From: Takashimella koratensis
Taxonomy: Eukaryota; Basidiomycota; Tremellomycetes; Trichosporonales; Tetragoniomycetaceae
DNA: 64,000 bases
Assembly: GCA_003116875.1 (NCBI GenBank)
Contig: BCKT01000001.1
Coordinates: 511,763-575,762 of the forward strand
Reading direction: 5' to 3'
Part shown: piece by piece, positions 36,301 to 46,965 of the stretch
How positions within the stretch are numbered: position 1 is the stretch's first letter
Layout of the letters: each line of letters begins with the position of its first letter
Notes under the pieces: generated by a model
Databases searched by the model: none
The model's input: the letters and a program-made list of their open reading frames with translations, nothing else
Told to the model about the DNA's origin: nothing
Made by a program: the position numbers and the translations under genes

Positions 36301-37154
36301 CTTCAAACACGGGCACCTGTGTGTGTGAGCTTCGACTACCCAATTATCCCAGCTACTGGACCTCCTTGTTCTATTACCGCTGTGCTTACCTGGGAATACG
36401 CGCTGGCGTAAACTTTGACTTGACCGGGCCCTCCCACTTCGTCCTGGGGTACATGACCCGGAGCGCTTCCCATGACGCTTTGGAACACGTTTCCATGTTG
36501 GCCTGGGTGAGCGTGGGCGTGTCCATGGCCGTTTCGGGGCGTTGACATCTGGGCAGGTGGGTACGCGCCGTGTGGACCGGCCTGGGGCGGGGTCGCGTGG
36601 TGCTGAAGGTGTTGGTGAGGATGCGGGGCCATCCCGTATCCCGGCGGGATCTGGTGTCCGTGGTGGTGCTGATGCTGATGGTGCTGGTGATGCGGGTGTG
36701 TGGGCGGTGCGACCCCTGGCGGGGGTTGAGACGGAGGGACAGGGGTGTGTCGGCCCGTCGGCGTGTGGGCCTGCGCGGAAGACTGCATAGGTCCACCGGC
36801 CCCGTTACCTGCGCCGTTGATTAGAGGAGTCGAGAGGTGGGTAGTTCCACCCGGATACTGAGAGTGCGGAGTGTGCAGAGCAGGGTGAGGTTGACCCTGG
36901 TGGCTGGGACCAGAGGCAGCAGGGGTCTGGGCGTCCGGGGTGAGCGCAGGGAGGAGGTTGGGATGGGATGGTGTAGCCGGAGGGGCGGGGGCAGGTGTTG
37001 AGCTGAGACATGGAGTGAGCAGGCGATCAGACAAAGGTTGACACAGGCGAGGTGGCGGGAGGAGAGGAGAGGGAGAGGTTGAGATGAAAAGGGTAGAGTC
37101 ATGGAGAGAACCTTTCTCCGCGCGCAACAAGTACACTTACGTAGTCGAGTCCAT
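33329..37154 (-). CDS. MBP1: APSES-ankyrin transcription factor, Mbp1/Swi4 type (MBF/SBF DNA-binding subunit)
   Basis: Cell-cycle transcription factor that activates G1/S genes through MCB/SCB sites (family knowledge). Exon 1 is only MDSTT (from 37154), then a His/Pro/Gln-rich disordered region. The APSES/KilA-N domain follows, with [53 protein letters not shown] and GYGKYQGTWVPLEYGRELAEQHGV. A Pro/Gln-rich linker leads to ankyrin repeats (NTPLHWACAMAKMEVTAQLVDLGADIH, GETPLIRS, GDTALNVAARVGNKPLVRLLLEAGAD). A C-terminal coiled coil (HIEMLGGIEKSVRIATASLAERRQQIQQAH and following) matches the heterodimerisation region of Mbp1/Swi6 proteins. The last coding exon, SMLDGLTTAVESDG...RVREVEG, follows an intron holding a C17 run (G17 at 33447-33463 on the plus strand) just before its acceptor. 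Stop at 33329-33331. Confidence 0.92.
33447..33463. repeat. G17 homopolymer (C17 in the APSES gene transcript)
   Basis: Seventeen G on the plus strand, inside the last intron of the APSES gene. In the transcript it forms the polypyrimidine tract directly before the TTTAG acceptor. Confidence 0.9.
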
Positions 37155-38073
37155 GACGAGATGAGAAGAGGAGACGAGAGGGATCGATGAAGGGAGAATG
37201 GGATTGACCGACTTGAAATTTCTTGATTTTCTTGATCAGAGATGAAGAGGCGGGGTCGATCGGGCCGCGGGGAGACGGGGAGACTCGAGGCAGTGGGTAG
37301 GGGGATTGCGGATCTGCCAATTGCCCTTGAGAAGAGCAAGCGAGGGGAGAAGGTGAGAGCGAGAGCCAGATGTGATCGAGATCGCCGTGAAGATGACCCG
37401 ATCGAACGAGGGGATGTGTCTAGGTGGGTAGGTGGGTAGGTGGGTAGGTGGGTAGGTGGGTAGGTCGGTAGGTGGTGACGGGAGACGGGTGGAGACGGAG
37501 AGAGTCGATGGGAGATGAACGGCCAACTGAAAAGTCGCGTCTGGATGCGCGTCGCATTTCATGAACCTAGGCCCGATTAGGAAATGCAAGCGGGGATTAG
37601 AAAGTTTGGGGGGAGGAGATTAGGAGCGGGAGTAAAGGGAAAGTCAGCCGGGATTAGACTTTGCCTGGTTTCGCCAAGTCCCGGCTCGCCTTGCGGGGAC
37701 TGCAACGAGAACCTGGTAGGGGACGCCAGGTAGGGGACGCCAGGGACTGGGCCGAGCAAAATGCCCTCAACGTACGACTGCTGTCAGTCGTCTGTGTCTC
37801 TGAACTCGTCAAAGCCATTAGTCATTGCACAGCGAGCACAATCAACAATGAAAGAAATATATACCAGTGTACGTATATAGACCACTAGTAAGTAATAGCA
37901 ATGAAGGAGAGAAATTGGAAATTGAATATTGGGTGGATGTTGTTGTATGTACGTCTCGAGTCATTCATCTTCGTCACCGCTTGCACCTGTATCCACAGCG
38001 TACAGCGAGATGCACACTCCCCTGTCCCTCCAAACCTCCACCCTCCACCTCTCTCCTCTCAATCTACACATCC
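37155..38073. other. Intergenic: APSES gene 5' region and orphan gene 3' flank
   Basis: About 920 bases: the promoter/5'UTR of the APSES gene (with the GGTGGGTA repeat at 37421-37475) and the 3' flank of the next minus-strand gene. A near-duplicate GTAGGGGACGCCAGG occurs twice at about 37716-37744. No exon is supported. Confidence 0.45.
37421..37475. repeat. GGTGGGTA octanucleotide tandem repeat (G-rich)
   Basis: About six consecutive copies of the 8-mer GGTGGGTA in the APSES gene upstream region. The regular GG/GGG spacing on the plus strand could form G-quadruplexes. In the mRNA-sense orientation it is C-rich (TACCCACC). Confidence 0.9.
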
Positions 38074-41000
38074 TTATGCCTTTCGCTTCTTTCCGAACCC
38101 CGCAAACTCCTCTCTGGCCACAAGCCACATTGCCGTGACGCACACAATATCCTTCAAATTCTCCTCGGTTAACGCAACTTCTTGCCTGACCATCTCTGCA
38201 GCTGCTTCTCTCCTATCCATCGCGCGCCTTCCGTTGCCCGCGAGGCCCGAGAACGGCGCCGACAAGGTCTGGGAAGACCGCGATCCTGGGATCCCAGTTG
38301 GTACTCGTGGCGCAGCGAGAGCGACTGTCTCCATTGCTTCAGGAATTGACAAGACGCCAATAACCTTTGGGTGGTGTGGGGCCGGTTTGAGCGTGGCCAG
38401 GAGTTGACGATGACCTGTTCGCTTCACCCAGACCGAACACGCCCAGGGCGTCTCGCTGTCCTCGGGGTCCGAGTCGTCTTCGTCGGGCGTAGGCTGGAGA
38501 CCCAGGCCCGCATTGCCACCGTTGCCGTTCCCGCCGAATTCGCTGGGGATACCGGTGAGGGATGCGGCGTCGCCGTTGTCCGATCCGACGGCCGAGGACG
38601 CGCGGCGCGGGGAAGGAGACGCTGACGCCGACGCGCGCCGCACGGGACCGGGTCGAGGGTCGAGCCCCGGGTTCGGGGAAGGGATCGTCGCTGTCGCAGG
38701 GGGCAAAGGGGACGCTGATCGTCGCGAAGGTGGGCGGAGAGTGAGGGACGTGCGTGAACCACTAGGACTGTCGTCCAGCCCGATCGTAGCGCCCGGGGCA
38801 ATCGATCCAGGGCGCGAGCGGTTCCTTGTTGTCGCTGCTGTTCGCGGCCCACCGCCAGAGATCGAATACCTTCTCGAGATATCCCCGCCTGCCGCCCCAG
38901 CCACTGGACCCGACGGCGTTCGGAGCTTGATCCACTCAAACACGACCTCGTCTCCCTCGGCCACCGATGGCCCACCGTTCAGATCCAGCCCCGCCTGCGC
39001 AGCAGCAATGAGGTGCGATGCCCACCCCTCCGTGTTCTTCTTTGCCCACTTGCGCACGGTCCAAGTGTAACCCACGGGTCGGGACGAGTAGACGAATGGG
39101 AACATTTCGATCTGGGGGAGAGTCGGGTCGAGGATAGCGGTGACGGGGAAGGCTGAGGACAGGCCAATGATCGCGCCATTGGGGTCGATTAGGGCTTCGC
39201 AGCCTCTTCGGACGACGACTGAGGGGGAGAGACCAAATGTCGGTGCGCCGTAGCTCGACAAGTCAACCGAGGCGTGACCCACGGGGACTGACGGTGCCTT
39301 GACATGAAGGCTTGGAGCTGGTGGCGCTGGCTTGGACCCGTTGCCCTCGGGAGAGACTGCTTTCGACGGTGATCTTCGGTGTTGAGGCGGGGGGACAAGG
39401 GCTTCCGCAGAAGAACGCTTCTTGAAGATCTTGCCGAAAAACTTTTTCGGTCCATTCTCGTCTTCCCCCGCAGACCCGGACGCGCCACTCCCACCACTTC
39501 GAGTAGCCGAGAGGAGTCCGTCAACCTTGAACGATTTGAAGTCCAAGCTGGACCGCTTCGACTCGATGTCGCCCGCTGTGCTGCTAACTGCTGGTGAGAG
39601 GGGCGCGGTGTAAATCATCGACTGCGGTCGGGAACTCCCGCGGCGACCACCAAAGTCGTGTCCGTTGTCTGACCACTGAGGGGAACCCGAGAGGCTAGGG
39701 TTGGGGTTTGGATACAGGATCTCGGACGGCTCGAGGATGCCGACGCCGCTGATGTCGAGGGTGCGTTTGAGGAACTGAGCGAGTTAGAACGGAACTGCAG
39801 GGTATCAATGCCTATACACCTACCTTTGCAACCTTGACGTCCGTGCCAGCGTCGGTTACTGCAGTCGGTTGCATGACGTTGTGAACGGCCAGGTTGTAGA
39901 GTGGGACGATGCGCTTGCCACTTGCAGTACTCGATGTCGCGCTAGCCGATGTCGATATCGAGCTACGGGTCGACGATGTTGACTGCATAGACGACGACCG
40001 CTTGAGTCCGTCGCCAGTCGTTGGTGTCTGGAGGGTGTCGTCGGGCCCCACTGTTGAGGCTGTGAGCGGAGCGCCGAGGTCATGACTGATATCAACGACA
40101 TTATTGGAACTCTCGTCTCTTGGTAAATCGGCTGAGAGGCGAACAGGTGTGTTGGGGATGGAGAGGCCGGCCGAGCTGGATGAGGTAGACATGCCCGATT
40201 GCGAACGTTGTCGGCCATTACCCTTGCCCGTGTTCATGACCAACTGGACCTGGAGATTGAGCGGGTTCTTGGACGCGGTCGAGGGGGGTTTGACAATGAC
40301 GAATGTCTATAGGTTGTCAGTAGGGCGTAGGTGCAATGCGGGAGGGCACTTATTCCCAGTTCCAAAGGCAGGGCCAAAGGATGGCAACCAGGACGGGACT
40401 TACCTCTACGGGACCCATCTTTCGCTTGCGCCCAGATCCCACGCCGCTGACGCCGCTAATCCCACTCACGGCGCTCTGAGCGCGTGCACGGCGCTTCACC
40501 TCCCCGAGGCGAGAGCTGGGTCGCGACTCGCGGTCGTGGTCATCGTCAGCGGCGATAGCGACGCTGGTTCCAGAGCTCTTCCGTCGGGTTTGGAGCGGGT
40601 CGACGAGTGAACCTGATGACGACTCGTTGGGGCGGAGAGAGGGACGAGTGGGTGCGGGTGCGAGAGCCCCTTTGGCCGCCGCGGCGGTGGTCGAGGGGCC
40701 CGGCCCTGCTTCAGCCGTCTTTGGTTTTGGTGGGCCCGGAGAGGGGGATGTCGAGCTGCCCAGTCGCGCGCGGGAGAATAAGCTGTTGTTGTTGGTCGGG
40801 GAGGTAGGGGTGGGAGTGGGCGAGTTGGAGTCCGAGGGAGGGTTGTTAGGGTTGAAGATGTTGAGCGGGTTGGGGATGTTACTGATTCCCGGGATATTGG
40901 AGAAGAAGGACGGCATGGTAGGGTGGTAAGCGAGGAGGATGATGAGCAGTGTCTGCGCGAGGAGGACGAGGTGGGTGGCGTAGGTGGTGTAATAATAGGA

Positions 41001-41720
41001 TGACCACTGTCTGGCGAGGGCGAGGGAGGGGCAGGAGAGGTCGGAGCGGGCGACGACGCGGTGGTCCGTGTCAGCCGTGGAGGTGGTGGATGAAGTGGAT
41101 GAAGTGAACGAGGACGACTCGGTGGAGAGAGAAGTTGATCGAGGGGTGATGAGTGGGGCCGAAGCGGTCTCGGACGCGGACACGGTCGCCGACGCGGTGG
41201 CCGATGCAAAGTTGGTCGCGCCGCTAATACTCGTACTGCAACTTGCGCCTGCTCCCGATGACGTTGTAAAAATTGACGACGAAGAAGGCGACGGTGTTGG
41301 TGAGAGGTGAAGTTGAGTAGTGGATGGGGGCGCGGAGACGACGCGAGCGCGAGGAGTGAATCTCGACTTGAACCGAGAGGTAGAGGTGGATGATGGGTTC
41401 GAGTCGTGTCGAGCGCGGAGGCGGTCGCGGGCGTCGTCTTCTTCTAGGATGATGCTGTGCTGACGCGAGAGTCCGCTGGGTCTATGTGCATGAGGGAAGG
41501 GAGCGTAGTGCACCGAGCTGGATCGAGTTAGTGGATGGATGGGTGGTGGTGGTGGTGGTGGTGGTGGTGGTGGTGGTGGGGTGGATGAATGGATGGTGAG
41601 ACTAGACTGGGTTGGGTGAGAGAATAGGCAAGGATGACAGCACCGGCGCACGGGCGCGTTGGCTCCGACGGACTGCTGGGACCACAAAGAGTCAAAAAAC
41701 TCTAAACGGTCTACGGGCAT
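38074..41720 (-). CDS. Large uncharacterised Ser/Pro-rich protein (N-terminus uncertain)
   Basis: Function not recognised. Three exons join well: one ending KRKMGPVE (to about 40415), one starting TFVIVKPPSTASKNPLNLQVQLVM (about 40306-39832), and the last starting FLKRTLDISGVGILEPSE and running to 38074. The most ordered part is near 39250-38900 (PTFGLSPSVVVRRGCEALIDPNGAIIGLSSAFPV, VYSSRPVGYTWTVRKWAKKNTEGWASHLIAAAQAG, DEVVFEWIKLR); the rest is disordered. A polybasic GKIFKKRSS could be a membrane or nuclear signal. The start is either MPSFFSNIPGISNIPN (40916) or the far upstream MPVDRLEFF (41720). The extra part contains a poly-Pro run and a hydrophobic helix (ATHLVLLAQTLLIILLAY). The gene ends EFAGFGKKRKA. 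Confidence 0.6.
41542..41579. repeat. (GGT)n trinucleotide microsatellite
   Basis: About twelve GGT units. If the upstream start of the orphan gene is used, they encode a poly-Pro run; otherwise they are 5'UTR. Confidence 0.9.
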
Positions 41721-44350
41721 GACCCCGCTCGGTCCAAACCTCTGCTCCCACCCCTGCCGTCACCCCGAACATCCCACATCCCACATCCCACATCCCACAG
41801 CGCGGCAGAGGCAGCACTGCTCTCTATCCCCCCCTTACATCCTCCATCCCTGACGGCAAACCCCCGACTGACGCCGTTTTCATAATTTTTCAAACGAGTT
41901 TGTTTTTTTATTTTCGGCCCCCGTCCATGTACAAGACCGAATACACCAACAATCACTCACCGAGGCATCGAGGATCCGAGCCTGCGCTCGCTGTGCGTGT
42001 CCAGTCCTGGTGCGAGACGAGGTCGTGGTGGGCGAGTAAGGTGGATGGGTGAGCTGTGGTGTGAAGAGTAATGGATGGATGGATGCAAACAAGTGGAAGT
42101 TCAAGCTGCCGCGTGGTGTGGTCACCGAGGTGCCGAGCGCAGTGCACGACTGTGGTGATGCCTTGTGTCTTGTGCCTCCTGCCTGCTGCCTGTCTCGGCG
42201 ATGATGCCTGTTACCGCTGCAACTCCTTTGAGACGGAAATTGGGGCACTGTGGATGGGACGGGATGGTACGATGATGGCCGGGGAGGGGAGGCAAGGCGG
42301 TTCAGGGCAGGACCGGAGGCCGTCGGAGTGTTGGCTTGGACGGGTGATTACAGATTGGATTGGACGCTCAAGTATCGGACGATACCCTCTTGCCTTATTC
42401 CTAAATAGGACAAGCTAGACGCCACCGTTTGGGGATGGATGTACACTTGAATAGGATCGATCCTGCCTTTATGCCTTGGGTTGGGCTGGGTTGGGATGGT
42501 TCGATTTAACAGAGGCTGGTAGAGTTGGATGCAAGTTCAAGTTTTCGATGGGGCAGTCGAATGTGGGCGTGTGGGTAGGGAGGTAAGGGTGTTTATGAAT
42601 CCCAACTGTGGGATGACGGGTCGACGGGTCCGGTCGACTCGAATCTAGCGGGTGGCTGTGGATTGACGAGCACTGCAGCGTCGTACAGGTCAAGTATATA
42701 GTTTGCAAGGACGAGCAGACGACGACAAGAGGGGATGGGAGTGGGGGGTCGGGGGGGTCGATGACAACGAAGCGAGGGGAGCATGTATACATGCTCATAT
42801 CTACTGTATCCCCTGCCTTGCCGTGTTTACTCACGCACTCGGCGCGTCGGTCATCTCACTTGCTCGCCGCTCACCGCTCGCCGCCCGTACCCCGAGCTAC
42901 AGTAGCGTCACTAGAGGTGCATGCATAATCCTTGTCCCTCCCCTCTCACCCACCCTCCACCCTCTTTGCTCCTTTCTCCTTGTTTCTCCTTGGTTGGTCA
43001 GAATCCCAGAACCACAATGACGATGCCCATCTCCCCGATCAAAGGCAGATTCCGACTCGCAAGCGCCGGAGAGCAAACTCACAAGGGAGGAAGGAGCAAG
43101 CGACCAGGCTGCGCTGCGCTGCGTTTGCACCGTACACTCACCCTGCACTTGTTGGTGGGTGCAAGTGGGATTAGTCTCCGTCTCGGTCTCCTGGTTCGGT
43201 CCCCAGTTACTCAAGGCACCCGAGATCGTGGCCATCTGTTTTGACAACCTCGCTTCCCTCGCTACCCCTCCCTGCACTGGTGGCTAGATCTGACCCGAGC
43301 CCAAGGGACCACAAAGTTTGGCCCGAGTTTACCAAATACGCGGTCAACCGACTCCTTGTCCGCTCGCCGATAGTCGGGAGTCGGTAGGCCCTCGGTCATC
43401 GATACCGTGTCATCGGTCTCCGGCGGCACTAGACGTCACGCTGCGGATGGACCTGTTCCCCGGTTTCTTTTTTTGTCCTCGACTCGTCTTGCCCCTTACC
43501 CCTCGCCCCTCGCGCTTGTTCCCAGGGATGATGCACAGATCACTGCGAAACGGGGTCAATCAGGCGCAGCGGCTGAATGACAGACACCACGAGCGAGGTC
43601 CATAGGAAAGGGAGAGCATCAATGCCTTCCTTTCCCGAACCCGTTGTGGCGACGCAGTCTTTGCTGACTACCTGATTCCCATCCATCCCAGCCTACGAAC
43701 CAACCCCGGCGGCCACCCCTTCCGTATGTTCCGGAACCGTTGGTGCAGACTTGCAGGGCTCGAGAGGTGATCCAAGGGCTGAGTGATCCAGGATGACTTT
43801 GCATCGGTTGCGGCTGCGTCTGGCACAAAGTCCCGGGTGCAGTTCCTGGTGCGGTTCCGATGGAGCGGAGAGCGTGCCATGTCCGCTCCGTATTCCCGTC
43901 GAGTCAGCAGGATGACATAAACGCCAGATGGCAGAAGACCAGACCAGACCAGTGAGTGACCTACCTATCTATCTAGGCCTGATCGATCGGACGGGACAAC
44001 AGTTGTCGACAAGTGCAAGACATGCACGAGAGCTAGCTGCTCGTTGTCTCTTCTTTTCCTTACCGAGGAGGATAGACAGGCTTCTCGGTGTGGTGCAGTG
44101 CGATGTGTGGTGTGCGGTGATGCCTACCTGTTGTGGTGATAACCACCCACGGACTTGTTGTGCAAAATCACACGTCACTCGATCCGCATCACCTCACGTC
44201 ACGGTCACCTGCGTCTCTGCGTCTCTCCGTCTACAGTGACAGTGGCCACTCGGATCCTCTCTGCATCATTGACCAATCCCCCATCCTCCAACTCAGCCAC
44301 CACCATTCTTCCCCCCACCTCCGTCTCAGCGCTCACCGCATTCGCGTCCC
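41721..44350. other. Long gene-poor spacer before the E2 gene
   Basis: About 2.6 kb, with only short overlapping low-complexity open frames in several phases on both strands, and no domain-like peptide. It includes CATCCCA repeats near 41769-41800 and C/T-rich runs. It probably holds long promoters of the flanking divergent genes. I searched it for short spliced genes and found none I can support. Confidence 0.4.
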
Positions 44351-46025
44351 ATGTTTCGCAAACCCTCGACGGGGGGCACAGCAGTACGTCTTTCTCATCC
44401 GCACCTCTTCTCCTTCCTCTCCCATCTCGTCCCCTTCTAACCTTGTCATGATCAGCAAGCTAACCACCCCCACCCCCGCCGCCCCACCCCTTACTCCCTG
44501 CAGACCGCCCGCAAACGAATCCAGAAAGAAATCTCAGACTTGGCCAAAGAGAACTTGGGCAGTATCTCGCTTACGCCCGACGAATCCGACGTGTTCAAAT
44601 GGCACGCGACGATACCGGGTCCTGCTGGGTCGCCTTATGAAGGTGGTGTATTTGAGGTTGAAGTTAGGGTCCCGGATGATTATCCGTGAGTACGAGCTTT
44701 AGGTCCTAGGTAGTTTTGCCTCGTGCAAAGGTGCAAGGAGCCATCAAGCGGTAGTCTTACTTTGAGCTCGCATGCAACACAGCTGACCTACTTGTCGTGG
44801 CCATAGCTTCTCCCCACCTCACCTTCACTTCCTCACCAAAGTCTACCACTGCAACATCAACTCGAATGGCGCGATTTGTGAGTCTGTCTCTTCTTGTAAT
44901 TACTACTGTCGCTTTTTGTGCGGTTGTGAGATACCGTCGGCCGGTGTATGCTCCTCACCTTGACCATGACTCTTATCCACGCTCGATCGAAACTGACTGT
45001 TCAAACAGGTCTTGACGTGAGCTCTTTTCGCCATCACTTTGTCATCTACTATCTGTCTTCACCTCCCTCGTCTTCTCTTTTCCTCTTCCCTCTTGATCTC
45101 ATCCTACGCCTTGGCTATGGACCTTAGGGGTTGACGTATCACTAACCTCCTCCCTTTCTTCCCCACTTAGCTCCTGAAAAACGCCTGGTCCCCCGCTCTC
45201 TCCCTCTACAAAGTCATCCTCTCCCTCTCGTCCCTCCTCACCGACCCAAACCCGGCAGACCCACTCGTACCCCAGATCGCGACGGAATATAAGCGGAACC
45301 GAAAGAAGCATGATGAGACGGCTCGAGACTGGGTTAAGAAGTCAGTTAGCATTGGAGTTGGCGTTGGAGGCTGGATGTAGTGTAACGCTGTTGCGATTCC
45401 GTTAAGGGATCTGTTGCGTTACTGTTGTTGACGAAAAATGGAGTTCGAGCTGATCATGAACTACCTCAGATACGCGATGCCCAAAACCCAACCTACCGCT
45501 TCGTCGTCCTCGCCCACACCTACCACCACCGGATCCACGGCCCACCCACTTCGCAGCGGCTCTACCACCACTTCCTCCGCCACTGCGCCCACTCGGCCTG
45601 CTCGACCTCCTCGCGTCCCTCCTCGGAACGACGATATCATCGCTCTTGACTCTATCCCTACCCCACCACTCGCAGGCACTCGGCGTTCTCGAGCCACCGA
45701 AACGGAGAACGGACATACCCACGCATACGCAAACGCGAACGGTACAGCGCGCCGAGGAGGTAGCACGAGTAGTATGCCGATCGATATTTCGTCCGATGAC
45801 GAGGAGGACGGGATCGTAGTTTCGCACGCGACGGGTTCGGGTGCAGGGTCGGGAACAGGTTCGAGAGCGGGTGCGAGTGGAAGGAACGGCGAAAGAGGGG
45901 AAGGGAGTACGGATACGGCGAGCGCGAGTACGGGGGCCGGGAGTACGAACGCGTCCGGAGGACGAAGGCAAGCGAAGAGAGCAAGAGGGGTTGCAAGTGA
46001 CGACGTTATTGTGATTGATGAGTAA
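44351..46025 (+). CDS. E2 ubiquitin-conjugating enzyme with long C-terminal tail bearing three SIM-like motifs
   Basis: Core E2 fold of about 150 residues: [93 protein letters not shown] split over several exons, and [32 protein letters not shown] (HPN-like) and the active-site Cys are present. The Cys codon TGT is split, with T at 44877 and GT at 45009-45010. The last intron (45341-45469, donor GTCAGT) restores the canonical WVKKYAM end and continues in frame for about 184 residues to 46025. The tail is Ser/Thr/Gly/Ala-rich with SIM-like [20 protein letters not shown] and terminal DDVIVIDE. Without that splice the protein would end at 45380 ([11 protein letters not shown]). Core resembles UBE2D/E (Ubc4/5). 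SUMO binding is inferred. Confidence 0.85.
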
Positions 46026-46965
46026 ACGTGGGGCGTTACAGGCTCGCGACGAGGACGAACACCCAGAGAGTACTTAAGGACGGTTCTGCCCAATCGGCGG
46101 CGTGCTCATCTTCTTCCACGGCGTCGAACCGTACTCTGCATTCACGTCCCTTCGACCCTCCCCCCCCCCCNNNNNNNNNNNNNNNNNNNNNNNNNNNNNN
46201 NNNNNNNNNNNNNNNNNNNNCCCCCCCCCCCTCTCTCTCTTTCTGCTCTTGCTCCCTTGATTCATGACGAATAATACATAATGACGCCCCCCACGCAACA
46301 TTCGGCGAATGTACATTTCGCATAACAGACATTGGCACCCACACGCCTTGCGCTCTTGGGGCACGTCGGCCACGCACAATAGCCACGACCTCGCAACACC
46401 ACACTCGGCATCGCACTACGACGTAAGCACGATTCACTGTCCACGATTCGCCGCATACGCGTCATCATTCAACCCGGCATTTCCCCTCCCTCCTCCCTCT
46501 TCCGCTTGTCCCCTAAACCCGTCGTGACTCTCACACCAGGTTCCCACCCTCCCATACTCCTCTCTCATGTTCATAGTCGTGTGTATTGATACAGTTGCAT
46601 GTGCAAAGTGAGTCTCAAGTTCCTCAGTCCAGAGGATACCACCGAGACTGCCGAGGAGACCGACCGGGCTGGTTTCTGACACTGAAACGATGAACAAACA
46701 GCTTTTGTGAACAATCTCACAACCCAATGGCTAGCATTCATCAATTGCATCCCAGCGCGCGGTCATTATGTACACGAAAGTGACTAGGACCTTGATTCAA
46801 CTCCTATTCCATCATATACGGTGCTCAATCACTGCTACCCCGCTCTTCTCTCTCCATACGCTTTCGCACTCCACGCCGGCAGGCACCCAAGTTGGTCCGC
46901 GACTCAGTTCTTTCTCCTATCTGGGTTCACACGATACTCGTGGGTCGTAACACTCGATTCGTCGT
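46026..46965. other. 3' flanks of E2 gene and Cys-rich gene, with assembly gap
   Basis: The convergent 3' flanks of two genes. The stretch is interrupted by 50 unknown bases (46171-46220) set inside a C-run. No exon is supported on either side of the gap. Confidence 0.5.
46171..46220. other. Assembly gap (50 N) inside a poly-C tract
   Basis: Fifty N flanked by ten C on the left (46161-46170) and at least ten C on the right (46221 onward). The true length is unknown and the round number suggests a placeholder. Confidence 0.98.

Noticed and set aside
41721..44350. Several 80-120 codon frames in the spacer
   Set aside because: All are short, on both strands, in low-complexity DNA, and none shows an intron or domain signature.
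45438..45469. ATG at 45438 as an independent gene start
   Set aside because: It lies in the intron of the E2 gene; the frame is better explained as the last E2 exon because the splice yields WVKKYAM.
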